This document shows, one piece after another, positions 54,306-62,681 of a stretch of 64,000 nt of DNA. Position numbers and translations under genes: made by a program. Location of the stretch: positions 1 through 64,000 of the forward strand of contig CALCHN010000068.1 of assembly GCA_937901255.1 (NCBI GenBank). The letters run 5' to 3'. Source of the DNA: an uncultured Flavobacteriales bacterium (GTDB taxonomy: Bacteria > Bacteroidota > Bacteroidia > Flavobacteriales_E > Vicingaceae). The notes beneath the pieces were generated by a model. It saw only the letters and a program-made list of their open reading frames with translations, had not been told where the DNA came from and made no database searches. Each line of letters starts with the position of its first letter. The first letter of the stretch is position 1.

Positions 54306-55942
54306 ATAGTAGGCAACCCCAATTCTTTCAAATATTCGTTGTGTTTATCTGTGTTTGTTTTTATGCTTTTATTTATTTCAGTCAGTTTGGAATTTACAAC
54401 TTTCAAGTCAATTTGTACTTCGTCTTCTGAAGTACTCACATATCTAGAAATATTCAGGTTGAAATCGTTCTTTTTGATTTCGTCCATTGAAACTCTACGA
54501 GAATAACGCTCTCTTTCATTTCTGAATTTGTAAGTTTCTACGATATTTTCTAAATGCTTTTCAGAAAGAGAGTTTTGTCGTTTGCCTTTTTCAAACTGTT
54601 CACTTGCATTGATGAATAATACATCATCTTTCTTTTTACATCTTTTCAAAATCAAAATGCAAACAGGAATTCCTGTGGAATAAAACAAATTCGAAGGCAA
54701 ACCAATTACGGTGTCAATGTAATTTTCTTTTAAAAGTTTTTCCCTGATTCGTGCTTCTGCACCACCTCTGAATAAAACACCGTGAGGCAAAATAATAGCC
54801 ATAGTTCCTTCTTTAGATAAAAAGTGAAAACCGTGTAAGAGGAAAGCAAAGTCTGCCGCTGATTTTGGTGCTAAACCATACCCTTTAAAGCGAAAATCTT
54901 CCGCTAAGGTGTCATTTGGTTCCCAACGCAAACTAAATGGCGGATTAGCTACAATGGCATCAAACTCAATTTTTTTACTCGGATTCATTTGGTTGAATAA
55001 ATCCCATTGATTGAGTAAAGTGTCACCATGGAATATCTCAAACTCGGTGTCTTTTATACCATGCAAAAGCATATTCATCCGTGCCAAATTGTAAGTAGTT
55101 ACATTCTTTTCCTGCCCATAAATTTTACCAATTGTACCTTTTCTTTTGGTTTCTTCTTTTAATTGAGTACGAACGTTAAGCAAAAGTGAACCTGAACCGC
55201 AAGCAAAATCAAGTACTTTATCCAATTTAGGTTTTGGGCCTGTTGTTGGGTCGTGAGAATCTAAAATGACAATTTGGGAAAGAATGGTAGAAATTTGTTG
55301 AGGCGTGTAAAACTCCCCTGCTTTTTTTCCCGAACCTGCCGCAAATTTCCCAATCAAATATTCGTAAGCATCTCCAAGTGTATCCGTATCAGTTGAAAAA
55401 TCTGCAATGCCCTCCGCTATTTTAGTGATTATTTTACAGAGTTTATCATTTCTTTCTTTTGGAGTTTTACCCAACTTTTCAGAATTGAGATTTATTTCAG
55501 AAAACAAACCTTTAAACGAACTCTCAAATGAATCGTCTTCTATGTATCGAAATCCTTTTTGAAGTGTTTCTAACAATTCACCTTTTTGAGTACGTGCTAA
55601 TTCGGTGATGTTGCTCCACAAGAATTTAGGTTTGATTACATAATGTACCTTTTTACGCATTTGCTCCTCAAACTCTGTAACATCTTGTTTGTTTTTTCCA
55701 TACCAAATTTCTAGAGGTGGTGGAACCATAAAATCAGGTCTTAAATCTTTAGAGGTACTTGGCGGATAATCCTTACCCAATTCTTTTTTTGCTGCTTCTT
55801 CGTAATTAAAAGATAAATACCGTAGGAAGAGAAATGAAAGCATATAATCTCGGAAATCATCTGCATTCATTACACCTCTCAAATCATTGGCAATATCCCA
55901 AAGTGTATCACCTAATTGTTTATGTTGTCCTTTTTTTGCCAT
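54302..55942 (-). CDS. hsdM: Type I restriction-modification methyltransferase subunit
   Basis: 546 aa N6-adenine DNA methyltransferase. N-terminal HsdM helical domain (LWDIANDLRGVMNADDFRDYMLSFLFLRYLS), AdoMet motif VLDFACGSGSLLLNV near residue 244, and catalytic NPPF near 335. With HsdS it protects host DNA and with HsdR it restricts unmodified DNA. It lies 13 bases downstream of the PrrC-like gene, so the order on this operon is R-S-ATPase-M. Confidence 0.95.
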   Translation of the reverse strand: MAKKGQHKQLGDTLWDIANDLRGVMNADDFRDYMLSFLFLRYLSFNYEEAAKKELGKDYPPSTSKDLRPDFMVPPPLEIWYGKNKQDVTEFEEQMRKKVHYVIKPKFLWSNITELARTQKGELLETLQKGFRYIEDDSFESSFKGLFSEINLNSEKLGKTPKERNDKLCKIITKIAEGIADFSTDTDTLGDAYEYLIGKFAAGSGKKAGEFYTPQQISTILSQIVILDSHDPTTGPKPKLDKVLDFACGSGSLLLNVRTQLKEETKRKGTIGKIYGQEKNVTTYNLARMNMLLHGIKDTEFEIFHGDTLLNQWDLFNQMNPSKKIEFDAIVANPPFSLRWEPNDTLAEDFRFKGYGLAPKSAADFAFLLHGFHFLSKEGTMAIILPHGVLFRGGAEARIREKLLKENYIDTVIGLPSNLFYSTGIPVCILILKRCKKKDDVLFINASEQFEKGKRQNSLSEKHLENIVETYKFRNERERYSRRVSMDEIKKNDFNLNISRYVSTSEDEVQIDLKVVNSKLTEINKSIKTNTDKHNEYLKELGLPTI

Positions 55943-55955
55943 TGACTTGTCTTTT

Positions 55956-57038
55956 TTATGCGAATATTTCAGGTAATTGGAATTTATACTTTTCCAAAAA
56001 CGTGTTTAATATTCTATTGAATAATTCTTTGTTATCTTCGTTCATCTCTACAGGCTGATAGATTGAGTATTTGCCGTGACTTAACAAATTTAAAGCACGA
56101 GAAAAAAGCATTTCATCTTCAACACCATTGATGCAACTTGAAAAGTCGTCATAGCCAAAAAATGTTGATGTTTTTTCTAAAATACCTCTCAGCATATTAA
56201 AATGATATGTATTAACACTACCACTCTCTGAAACTTTTTTCAATTCTGTTAATAAGGCAACGTGATGAAAAAATGGTGTTTCATCTGTAGCCCTCAAAAT
56301 ATAACCATCAGTATCGTTTTTATGTAGAAAATGGCTTTTATGTTCTATTTTTTTAAGCTCGTTATACATCACATTGTAAAATAATGAATGATGGGAAGAA
56401 ATAACCACTTTTACTTTGTCCTTTCCTTTTTTCAAAAGTTTGGCTAAATCACTTGCAACACCAATCGCATTATTATCATCCAACGATGAAATGGGGTCGT
56501 CTATGTAAATAAATTTAACCCAATTATATGTGCCATTTCCGTCATCATCAATGGCAAGTTCAGCTATCGCCAAGAAAATACACCAAATAAATATATTTTC
56601 TTCACCTCTTGAAACTTTAATATGATCGTTTTCCTCTCCTTTATTGAAAGTTATTGTCCAATTGTCATAATCAATTCTAAAATCAAAGTCTGCATATCGT
56701 TCAAGAAAATTGAAAATCTTTTCTTCCAAAGCAAGTTCTTTAAACCCTTCAAAAAACCTTGAATTTCTATTTATGATTAAATGCCTTTGCGTGTCGTTTT
56801 CAAGGTCGTTATTCCAATGGAAAAGGTCTTCTGTAAAAGCATTGTAATATAATGTGTCGGTTACGGGATTTTTCTTTCGCTTCTTGCTGATGTTTTTAAA
56901 TTCCATTGAAAGGCGTGTTTTGCCTGTTCCATTGTAGGCATACAGCAAAACGAAGTGATGATTATTCAAATCATCTCTTAATCTTATCGCCACATTTTTC
57001 AATGTTTTGTACTTGTATAATTTCTTTTTATCGCTCAT
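55956..57038 (-). CDS. PrrC/RloC-like ABC-type ATPase, candidate anticodon nuclease
   Basis: 360 aa between hsdS and hsdM. ATPase part: Walker A YNGTGKT (residues 35-41), signature-like VSRGEEN (142-148), Walker B FIYIDDP (176-182) with SSLDDN, and His216/His217 of the switch. C-terminal part: NMLRGILEKT with Arg284-x3-Glu288, and His321 in LLSHGK, 33 residues after the Glu. Escherichia coli PrrC, which sits inside a type I system and cleaves tRNA-Lys, has Arg320, Glu324 and His356 with almost the same spacing. I infer an anticodon-nuclease-like toxin kept silent by the restriction complex; activity and target are unproven. Confidence 0.75.
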   Translation of the reverse strand: MSDKKKLYKYKTLKNVAIRLRDDLNNHHFVLLYAYNGTGKTRLSMEFKNISKKRKKNPVTDTLYYNAFTEDLFHWNNDLENDTQRHLIINRNSRFFEGFKELALEEKIFNFLERYADFDFRIDYDNWTITFNKGEENDHIKVSRGEENIFIWCIFLAIAELAIDDDGNGTYNWVKFIYIDDPISSLDDNNAIGVASDLAKLLKKGKDKVKVVISSHHSLFYNVMYNELKKIEHKSHFLHKNDTDGYILRATDETPFFHHVALLTELKKVSESGSVNTYHFNMLRGILEKTSTFFGYDDFSSCINGVEDEMLFSRALNLLSHGKYSIYQPVEMNEDNKELFNRILNTFLEKYKFQLPEIFA

Positions 57039-57040
57039 TT

Positions 57041-58237
57041 CTAATCAATCATTTTTGGAAACAAACCCTGCATCAAACCTTTTTTGTACTGCTGCTTCAA
57101 TTGCTCTATTTTCTCTGTTTGAGCAACAATGATTTCATCTAATGAAGAAAGACAAGAAGTAATTTTTACTTGCTCTTTTGGACTTGGAACTTGTAATTGT
57201 AATGTTTTTAACTGACTGGGATAAAGATGTACTACTGCTATCCCCTGAGCCATTTGTGCGATGTCGTGTTTCTTTGCATTATTCAAATAGTAAGAGAGAA
57301 ATACGCCATTTATTTTTGAACGGATGATATTCAAATCACCTCCTAAAGCAATACCACTTTCTAATACACAAGATGCAGTAGCGATATCTATTTGTGTTTC
57401 ACCTGATGCAGGAATAATAACATCATTTGCTTTGCTTAGAATTAAGTCTTCTGGGCTTGAATTAGTGTAGGACTTTACTGTACTTATCGTTTCATTATAA
57501 TGAGTATAAAGTTCGCCATATCTTATACAAGGCAATTCCCCATCTTCAACTATGTCAGCTTTCGATATTCCTTTCCCTTTCAAAATTGTTGCGACTTCAT
57601 CTAATGATTTTTTTGTCCAAACTCCATCTTTTTTGAATTCAGGGAAACGATACTTCGGCACTTTTTCACCCTCTTGTGGAAATAGATTTTGCATCAAGCC
57701 TTTTTTGTGGTCTTTTAGTAAATCCAACTTTTGTTTATAGGCTGCAATTACTTCATCTAAAGACGAAAGGCAGGATGCGATTTTTTGTTGTTCTTTTAAT
57801 GAAGGAAATGGAAGTTTTAATTTTTGATATTCCGAAATGTAATATCGTTTATGCTGTGCTGCATTAAAATCAATTTGGGAAATAAGCTCGTAGGCAAACC
57901 TCAAATCATCTTTCTTTTTAGGTGTAAGTATCTTAATTGCGGAAGATTTTACTTTAAAAGGGAAGTCTACAAATTTGCTATCAACAGTAAAGTCGTCAAA
58001 AATTATTGCTGGCAATTTCTTATAAATGCCATAATCTTCATTCGTGTATCCTAAAATAAAACTCTTATTGGCTGTTAATACAGGTATCCCCTCATTTTGA
58101 TAATTCGTATCAGAAACAATATACTTGTCTGGTCTTTCATAATTAAGAGCATCTTCTAACGCTTTTAATTCCCATTCTCCCTCATTCTTAAATTCAGGAA
58201 AACGCAACTCGGGTATTCGTTTTTTCTTCTTACTCAT
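57041..58237 (-). CDS. hsdS: Type I restriction-modification specificity subunit
   Basis: 398 aa with two target-recognition domains (~10-140 and ~205-345). Each is followed by a related conserved helical segment: LKEQQKIASCLSSLDEVIAA at ~146 and PKEQVKITSCLSSLDEIIVA at ~350, with KKGLMQ(N/G)LFP after each. Such repeats allow reassortment of recognition domains. It overlaps hsdR by 8 bases and ends 2 bases before the ATPase gene. Confidence 0.95.
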   Translation of the reverse strand: MSKKKKRIPELRFPEFKNEGEWELKALEDALNYERPDKYIVSDTNYQNEGIPVLTANKSFILGYTNEDYGIYKKLPAIIFDDFTVDSKFVDFPFKVKSSAIKILTPKKKDDLRFAYELISQIDFNAAQHKRYYISEYQKLKLPFPSLKEQQKIASCLSSLDEVIAAYKQKLDLLKDHKKGLMQNLFPQEGEKVPKYRFPEFKKDGVWTKKSLDEVATILKGKGISKADIVEDGELPCIRYGELYTHYNETISTVKSYTNSSPEDLILSKANDVIIPASGETQIDIATASCVLESGIALGGDLNIIRSKINGVFLSYYLNNAKKHDIAQMAQGIAVVHLYPSQLKTLQLQVPSPKEQVKITSCLSSLDEIIVAQTEKIEQLKQQYKKGLMQGLFPKMID

Positions 58238-61200
58238 ACGCTGCTAATCCTGATATTTCATGCCCTTGGGCAAGTTTTTTTAATTGTGGCACCAAATCTT
58301 CCATCAAAGCCAATTCTTTTACTCTGCGTTCTTTCCAATTCAAATCCAATGGCTCTAATAAGTCAGTGAGTTTTTCACCGTCAAAAATCATTCGGTCCAT
58401 TATATTTTCTATGAACTTTTTAAGGTCTGCTGTTTTTAAACCGTGTTTGTTTGCAATAATTGCTATTTCTTTGTTGTATTTGTCGTCTATAAATTTTTCA
58501 AAATTGCGATTTAGTTCCGTCTCAGTTTGTCCAATTGTCCAATCAAGTTGATCTATAAACTCTGACATATCTTTCTCCAAGTCCATTAAATTGGAATTAG
58601 ATTTCAACAAGCTTTTTACTTGTTCCTTCGTCATTTTTTGCTTACTTGGCTTTCTACCCAAGTTCTCTGCCGTCAACTTCATTATGTAGTCATAATCAAT
58701 CACAGCAGATGCAAAAAGCACAAATTCAAAATCTAATTGTTGAATTTCAGGCGGTGCTTGGTCGCCTTCTTTTTGCTGTCTTTTTTGGAATTGTTTTGCG
58801 GTTTCTATATACGAGCTACGGAATTCTTGAAAATTTTCCATTGGTAAAATAGCATCAATTTTTGCCTTTTGCTCCTCGTCTATATCAGTGAATTGGTCTA
58901 ATTGCAATTTGAACCTTTGTACTTCCTTAAAATTTTCAATAAAAGCAATTTTTGCTGCATTACCTTTCAAATTGTAAACTTCTTGTGGTTCGTTTATTAA
59001 ATTATGTTGCTGCATAAATACATCTAACTTTTCAACCGCTTCTTTGTATTTTTTAATTACTATAGGTGCAGGGTCAACCAACCAAATTTCTCTGGCTTTA
59101 CCATTGTCTTCGCCTGAGAAAAGGGTAATAGCTTGATTTACGGCTTCCTGTTGTGAACGGAAATCTAAAATGTTGCCATAAGGTTTGGTGTCGTTCAACA
59201 CTCGGTTGGTACGTGAAAATGCCTGAATCAATCCATGATATTTTAGATTTTTGTCCACATACAAAGTATTCAGATATTTGCTGTCAAAACCTGTAAGCAA
59301 CATATCCACCACTATAGTAATGTCAATCTTGTTTTCGTGTGAATAATCTTTGTTGCTGTATTGCTGGTCTTTGATGCGTCTTTGTACATCTTGATAATAC
59401 AAATCAAATTCGTTGATACTATGATTGGTTTTAAATTGTTTATTGTAATCTGTAATAATCTCCGTTAATGCTTTTTTCTTCTCTTCGGGATTTTGTTTGT
59501 TATCTTCACGTTCTTGTGCCAAATCTTCCTGTAATTGTTTGATATCAGCCGCATTTTTTTGACTTTGTTGGTCACCCTGTTTAGCAATAAGTTGTGAAGG
59601 TGGAGAAAATACACAAGCAATGTTCAAAGGAACATAATCGGAATTTTCGACTTGTTTATTTTTTTGAATTTCTCTAAATAGCTGATAATATTCAATTGCA
59701 TTATTGATAGATGCCGTAGCCAAAACCGCATTGAATTTTCTTGAATTGGTGGCAGCGTTGTGTTTATCTAAAATGGCTTCAACAACTGCTTGTCGTGAAA
59801 TGGCTTCACCAAGTTTTTGATTCTTATTTCCTTTGAAATAATCTATATGAAAACGCAATACGTTTTTGTCCTCAATGGCATGTGTGATTGTATAAGCGTG
59901 TAACCTTTGTTGAAAAATGTCTTCAGTAGTTTTGTAAGTTGCGTATTCGCCTTCCCTTATGCTATATGTGGCATTTTTGTCAAAAATAGGTGTACCTGTA
60001 AACCCAAATAATTGAGCATTCGGGAAAAACTCTTTTATCGCTTTGTGATTGTCGCCAAACTGTGAACGGTGGCACTCGTCAAAAATGAAAACCATTCGTT
60101 TATCTTTTAAAGGCTCTAATCTCTGTTTATATGTTTCCTTACCATTTTTTTCGTTCAGCTTATTACGCTTACTATTTTCATCCAATGCCAAGCCTAATTT
60201 TTGAATGGTGGTAACAATTACTTTATCGGTATAATCCTTAGAAAGTAAACGCCTTACCAAAGTTTCTGTATTGGTATTTTCTTCAACACTACCTTCCTGA
60301 AATTTATTGAATTCCTCTCGGGTCTGTCGGTCAAGGTCTTTACGGTCTACCACAAACAAACATTTTTCAATTTCGTGATTGTCCTTTAAAAGTGTAGAAG
60401 CCTTGAAAGAAGTTAAGGTTTTACCACTTCCTGTGGTGTGCCAGATGTAACCATTTCCCCTATTTTGTTTAACACATTCCTCAATTGCCTTTACTGCATA
60501 AATCTGATAAGGTCGCATAACGAGCAATTTCTGTTCGCTCTCAACCAAAACCATATACTTGCTAATCATTTCACCAAGCGTACACTTGCTCAGAAACTTT
60601 TCAGTAAATAAATCAATTCTATTTACTTTTTGATTATTTAGTTCTGCAAATTCATAAACGGGAAGAAATTGTTCATCAGCATTAAAAGCAAAATGCTGAT
60701 TCTTGTTATTAGCAAAATAAAGTGTTCTACCTCCATTGCTCACAATAAACAACTGCATAAAGCAAAGCAATGAATTTCCGTAACCGTTGCCCGGTTCGTT
60801 TTTGTAATCCACAATTTGCTGCATTGCTTTCCGATGCGAAATATCTCCTTTTTTCAATTCGATTTGAACAACAGGTAATCCATTAATGAGTAAAATAATG
60901 TCGTATCGTTGATGACTATTTTCTGTATTAATTTTTAATTGGCTAATAACTTCAAAGTCGTTTTTGCACCAATCTTTTATGTTTACCAATGTGTAATTTA
61001 ATGGAGTTCCGTCCTCACGTTGAAAATATTGTCTTTCACGCAATAGTTTAGATGCAGCAAATACATCAGAATTTATAATATCTTCCCTAAGTTTTAAAAA
61101 CTCATTATCTGATAAGTGAACACGGTTGAGTTCTTCAAATTTTGCTTTGAAGTTCTGTTCAAGAGTTTTTCTGTCAACTATGTCAGGACGATAGATATAT

Positions 61201-61256
61201 TTAAGCCCTTTTAGCTGCTCAATTAAATTTTCTTCTATTTGGAGTTCTTTAGTCAT
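58230..61256 (-). CDS. hsdR: Type I restriction endonuclease subunit R
   Basis: 1008 aa. N-terminal nuclease: Asp in RYDIILLINGLPVVQIELKKG with ELK (~119-133). Helicase motor: HTTGSGKTLTSF (~273), DECHRSQ (~393), FTGTPIF, and DMLLTGFDSKYL in motif V/VI region. The C-terminal helical region binds HsdM. It is preceded by a Cro/C1-type regulator whose stop overlaps the hsdR start by 8 bases. Confidence 0.96.
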   Translation of the reverse strand: MTKELQIEENLIEQLKGLKYIYRPDIVDRKTLEQNFKAKFEELNRVHLSDNEFLKLREDIINSDVFAASKLLRERQYFQREDGTPLNYTLVNIKDWCKNDFEVISQLKINTENSHQRYDIILLINGLPVVQIELKKGDISHRKAMQQIVDYKNEPGNGYGNSLLCFMQLFIVSNGGRTLYFANNKNQHFAFNADEQFLPVYEFAELNNQKVNRIDLFTEKFLSKCTLGEMISKYMVLVESEQKLLVMRPYQIYAVKAIEECVKQNRGNGYIWHTTGSGKTLTSFKASTLLKDNHEIEKCLFVVDRKDLDRQTREEFNKFQEGSVEENTNTETLVRRLLSKDYTDKVIVTTIQKLGLALDENSKRNKLNEKNGKETYKQRLEPLKDKRMVFIFDECHRSQFGDNHKAIKEFFPNAQLFGFTGTPIFDKNATYSIREGEYATYKTTEDIFQQRLHAYTITHAIEDKNVLRFHIDYFKGNKNQKLGEAISRQAVVEAILDKHNAATNSRKFNAVLATASINNAIEYYQLFREIQKNKQVENSDYVPLNIACVFSPPSQLIAKQGDQQSQKNAADIKQLQEDLAQEREDNKQNPEEKKKALTEIITDYNKQFKTNHSINEFDLYYQDVQRRIKDQQYSNKDYSHENKIDITIVVDMLLTGFDSKYLNTLYVDKNLKYHGLIQAFSRTNRVLNDTKPYGNILDFRSQQEAVNQAITLFSGEDNGKAREIWLVDPAPIVIKKYKEAVEKLDVFMQQHNLINEPQEVYNLKGNAAKIAFIENFKEVQRFKLQLDQFTDIDEEQKAKIDAILPMENFQEFRSSYIETAKQFQKRQQKEGDQAPPEIQQLDFEFVLFASAVIDYDYIMKLTAENLGRKPSKQKMTKEQVKSLLKSNSNLMDLEKDMSEFIDQLDWTIGQTETELNRNFEKFIDDKYNKEIAIIANKHGLKTADLKKFIENIMDRMIFDGEKLTDLLEPLDLNWKERRVKELALMEDLVPQLKKLAQGHEISGLAAYE

Positions 61257-61443
61257 TCTTTTCTATTAACAAATCTTTTACATTCACCTCAAGAATTTCG
61301 GCTATACGATATAAAACTTCTAAACTAGGTTGTGTTCGGTTTTGCACATAAGAGTTAACCATGTTAAAACTTTTACCCAACTTTTCGGCTAACCAAACTT
61401 GTTTAATCCCCTTTTCTTCCAGTACTTCTTTGATGCGGTTCAT
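61249..61443 (-). CDS. Cro/C1-type helix-turn-helix regulator of the island
   Basis: 64 aa, a minimal XRE domain: IKQVWLAEKLGKSFNMVNSYVQN contains the helix-turn-helix, followed by EVLYRIAEILEV. It is the first gene of the restriction operon and resembles controller proteins of restriction systems. A palindrome and a -7-like box lie just upstream, so autoregulation is likely. Confidence 0.88.
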   Translation of the reverse strand: MNRIKEVLEEKGIKQVWLAEKLGKSFNMVNSYVQNRTQPSLEVLYRIAEILEVNVKDLLIEKND

Positions 61444-61445
61444 TG

Positions 61446-61470
61446 CTTCAATTTTTGAAGTGGAAAAATA
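61446..61470 (-). promoter_or_regulatory. Promoter/operator of the restriction operon
   Basis: Perfect palindrome CTTCAA-TTT-TTGAAG at 61446-61460, 3 bases before the regulator ATG. The -7-like box (minus strand TATTTTTC, one mismatch) is at 61463-61470, so the palindrome would cover the transcription start. This fits repression by the XRE protein. Confidence 0.5.
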
Positions 61471-61787
61471 CAGTTAAATTTTTAATTTATCTCGAATTTT
61501 AAGATGTTTTTATTAAGGCAAAGTTAGTTTTGTTGGGCGTGCCCTAAAGGTCGGGCTATCCGCTATATCTTTCTGTGAAAAACAGAAAGGATGCCGCTTC
61601 TATCCCTCACGCAGCTAAAAAATAAGTAAAGCAGAAAAAGCTTTACCCATTTTTCGCTAAAAAAAGCGGTAGGTAAGAGTTTAAAATTGCTATGAAAAAT
61701 AGCAAATTTTCAACCCTTACATGAATTTGTTTTAATAATTTTTTTTGCCCTTTTTAAAGAATTAATTCTTTAAAAACCTAAGCTATA
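61471..61787. other. Hairpin-rich noncoding region at the right of the island
   Basis: No credible gene. A G/C-richer block at 61535-61613 (GGGC-GT-GCCC, then TTTCTG / CAGAAA) looks like a widespread noncoding element of Bacteroidota genomes as I recall it. Further dyads: GTAAAGC / GCTTTAC at 61626-61646, CGCT / AGCG at 61655-61668, AAAATTGCTAT / ATAGCAAATTTT at 61683-61710 and a perfect 26-bp palindrome at 61751-61776 (TTTTTAAAGAATT and its mirror). Confidence 0.5.
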
Positions 61788-61865
61788 TTAACATAACGCA
61801 ATACATTATAGGACAAAACGCTATTCTTATTTAGTTAAGTCTTTAACGCGTTTGTCAACTATAAT
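61788..61865. repeat. Right flanking repeat of the restriction island
   Basis: About 78 bp, similar and in the same orientation as 52095-52171, with small insertions. Contains GACAAAACGC and GCGTTTGTC as inverted arms. Together with the left copy it brackets 9.6 kb. Confidence 0.65.
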
Positions 61866-61935
61866 ATACTATAAAGCAGGATTATATATTAAAAAAGTTG
61901 TATATTAGTACTTTCTAAAAGTAATACTTAGAAGC

Positions 61936-62511
61936 ATGAAGTACCTTACTTTATTCATAATCATTATCACCACTTTATCTTGTAGTAAAGATGATGAACC
62001 ATGTTCTGGAAAAATGTCAGGTGCCCAAAGACCAGTTTTTGATTGCTTAAACAACCTTATGTTTGATACTGGGAGCGTTTGGTTATATCAAGATACAGGA
62101 AGTTCTTTACAAGATCAAGTTAGTGTGTTATCTTGGGAAACCTATTCTAATAAAGGACAATCACTTTGCGGTGGATTTTATGAGGAACTTAAAATTAACT
62201 ATACTAGTTGGTTAGATGGTAATTATACTGAAACATATAACTTAAACTATATTAGATGGAACGCTTCAGGTTATCCTAAGTATTTCTGTGACGCACCTAA
62301 TATCTTAGATTCACTTGTTGTAAATGGCACTACATACTTTAATGTTACTGAAATTACAGATATTGACTACCCTTATGTTACTCCAAATGTTCAGTACTAT
62401 TGGGTCGATTCTATTGGGATAATTAGAAAAGTGCTCTATAATGGACCAAGTAATATCACAACTTATGATTTACAAAGTTATCAGGTAAATATGTTAGCTT
62501 ATCCTTTTTAA
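61936..62511 (+). CDS. Hypothetical lipoprotein
   Basis: 191 aa. Lipobox LSC|S at Cys16, followed by an Asp/Glu-rich linker (KDDEPC). The rest is beta-rich and has six further cysteines; the strand-rich GSVWLYQDTGSSLQDQVSVL and YYWVDSIGIIRKVLYNG repeats suggest a small lipocalin-like fold. No family recognised. Just outside the right repeat of the island. Confidence 0.75.
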   Translation: MKYLTLFIIIITTLSCSKDDEPCSGKMSGAQRPVFDCLNNLMFDTGSVWLYQDTGSSLQDQVSVLSWETYSNKGQSLCGGFYEELKINYTSWLDGNYTETYNLNYIRWNASGYPKYFCDAPNILDSLVVNGTTYFNVTEITDIDYPYVTPNVQYYWVDSIGIIRKVLYNGPSNITTYDLQSYQVNMLAYPF

Positions 62512-62681
62512 AGTACATTTTTTATTAAATTTGATTTATTTTAAACAGCCCTATTATTTTATATTGCAATAAATAAGGTTGTTAATTAATCGTATTACAT
62601 CTATCTCGATTAAATTCATTCTTTTTTATAAGAACAATAAAATAAACATCTGTATAGTATATTTTATTTATTTTTGACGGA

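Noticed and set aside
52095..61865. Flanking repeats as integron attC sites
   Set aside because: They carry paired inverted arms, but the short core sites expected of attC (GTTRRRY-like) are not evident and no integron integrase is present.
62670..62677. TATTTTTG as a promoter of the propeller gene
   Set aside because: It matches the -7 consensus but lies only 4 bases before the ATG with no TTTG upstream, so transcription would start inside the gene.
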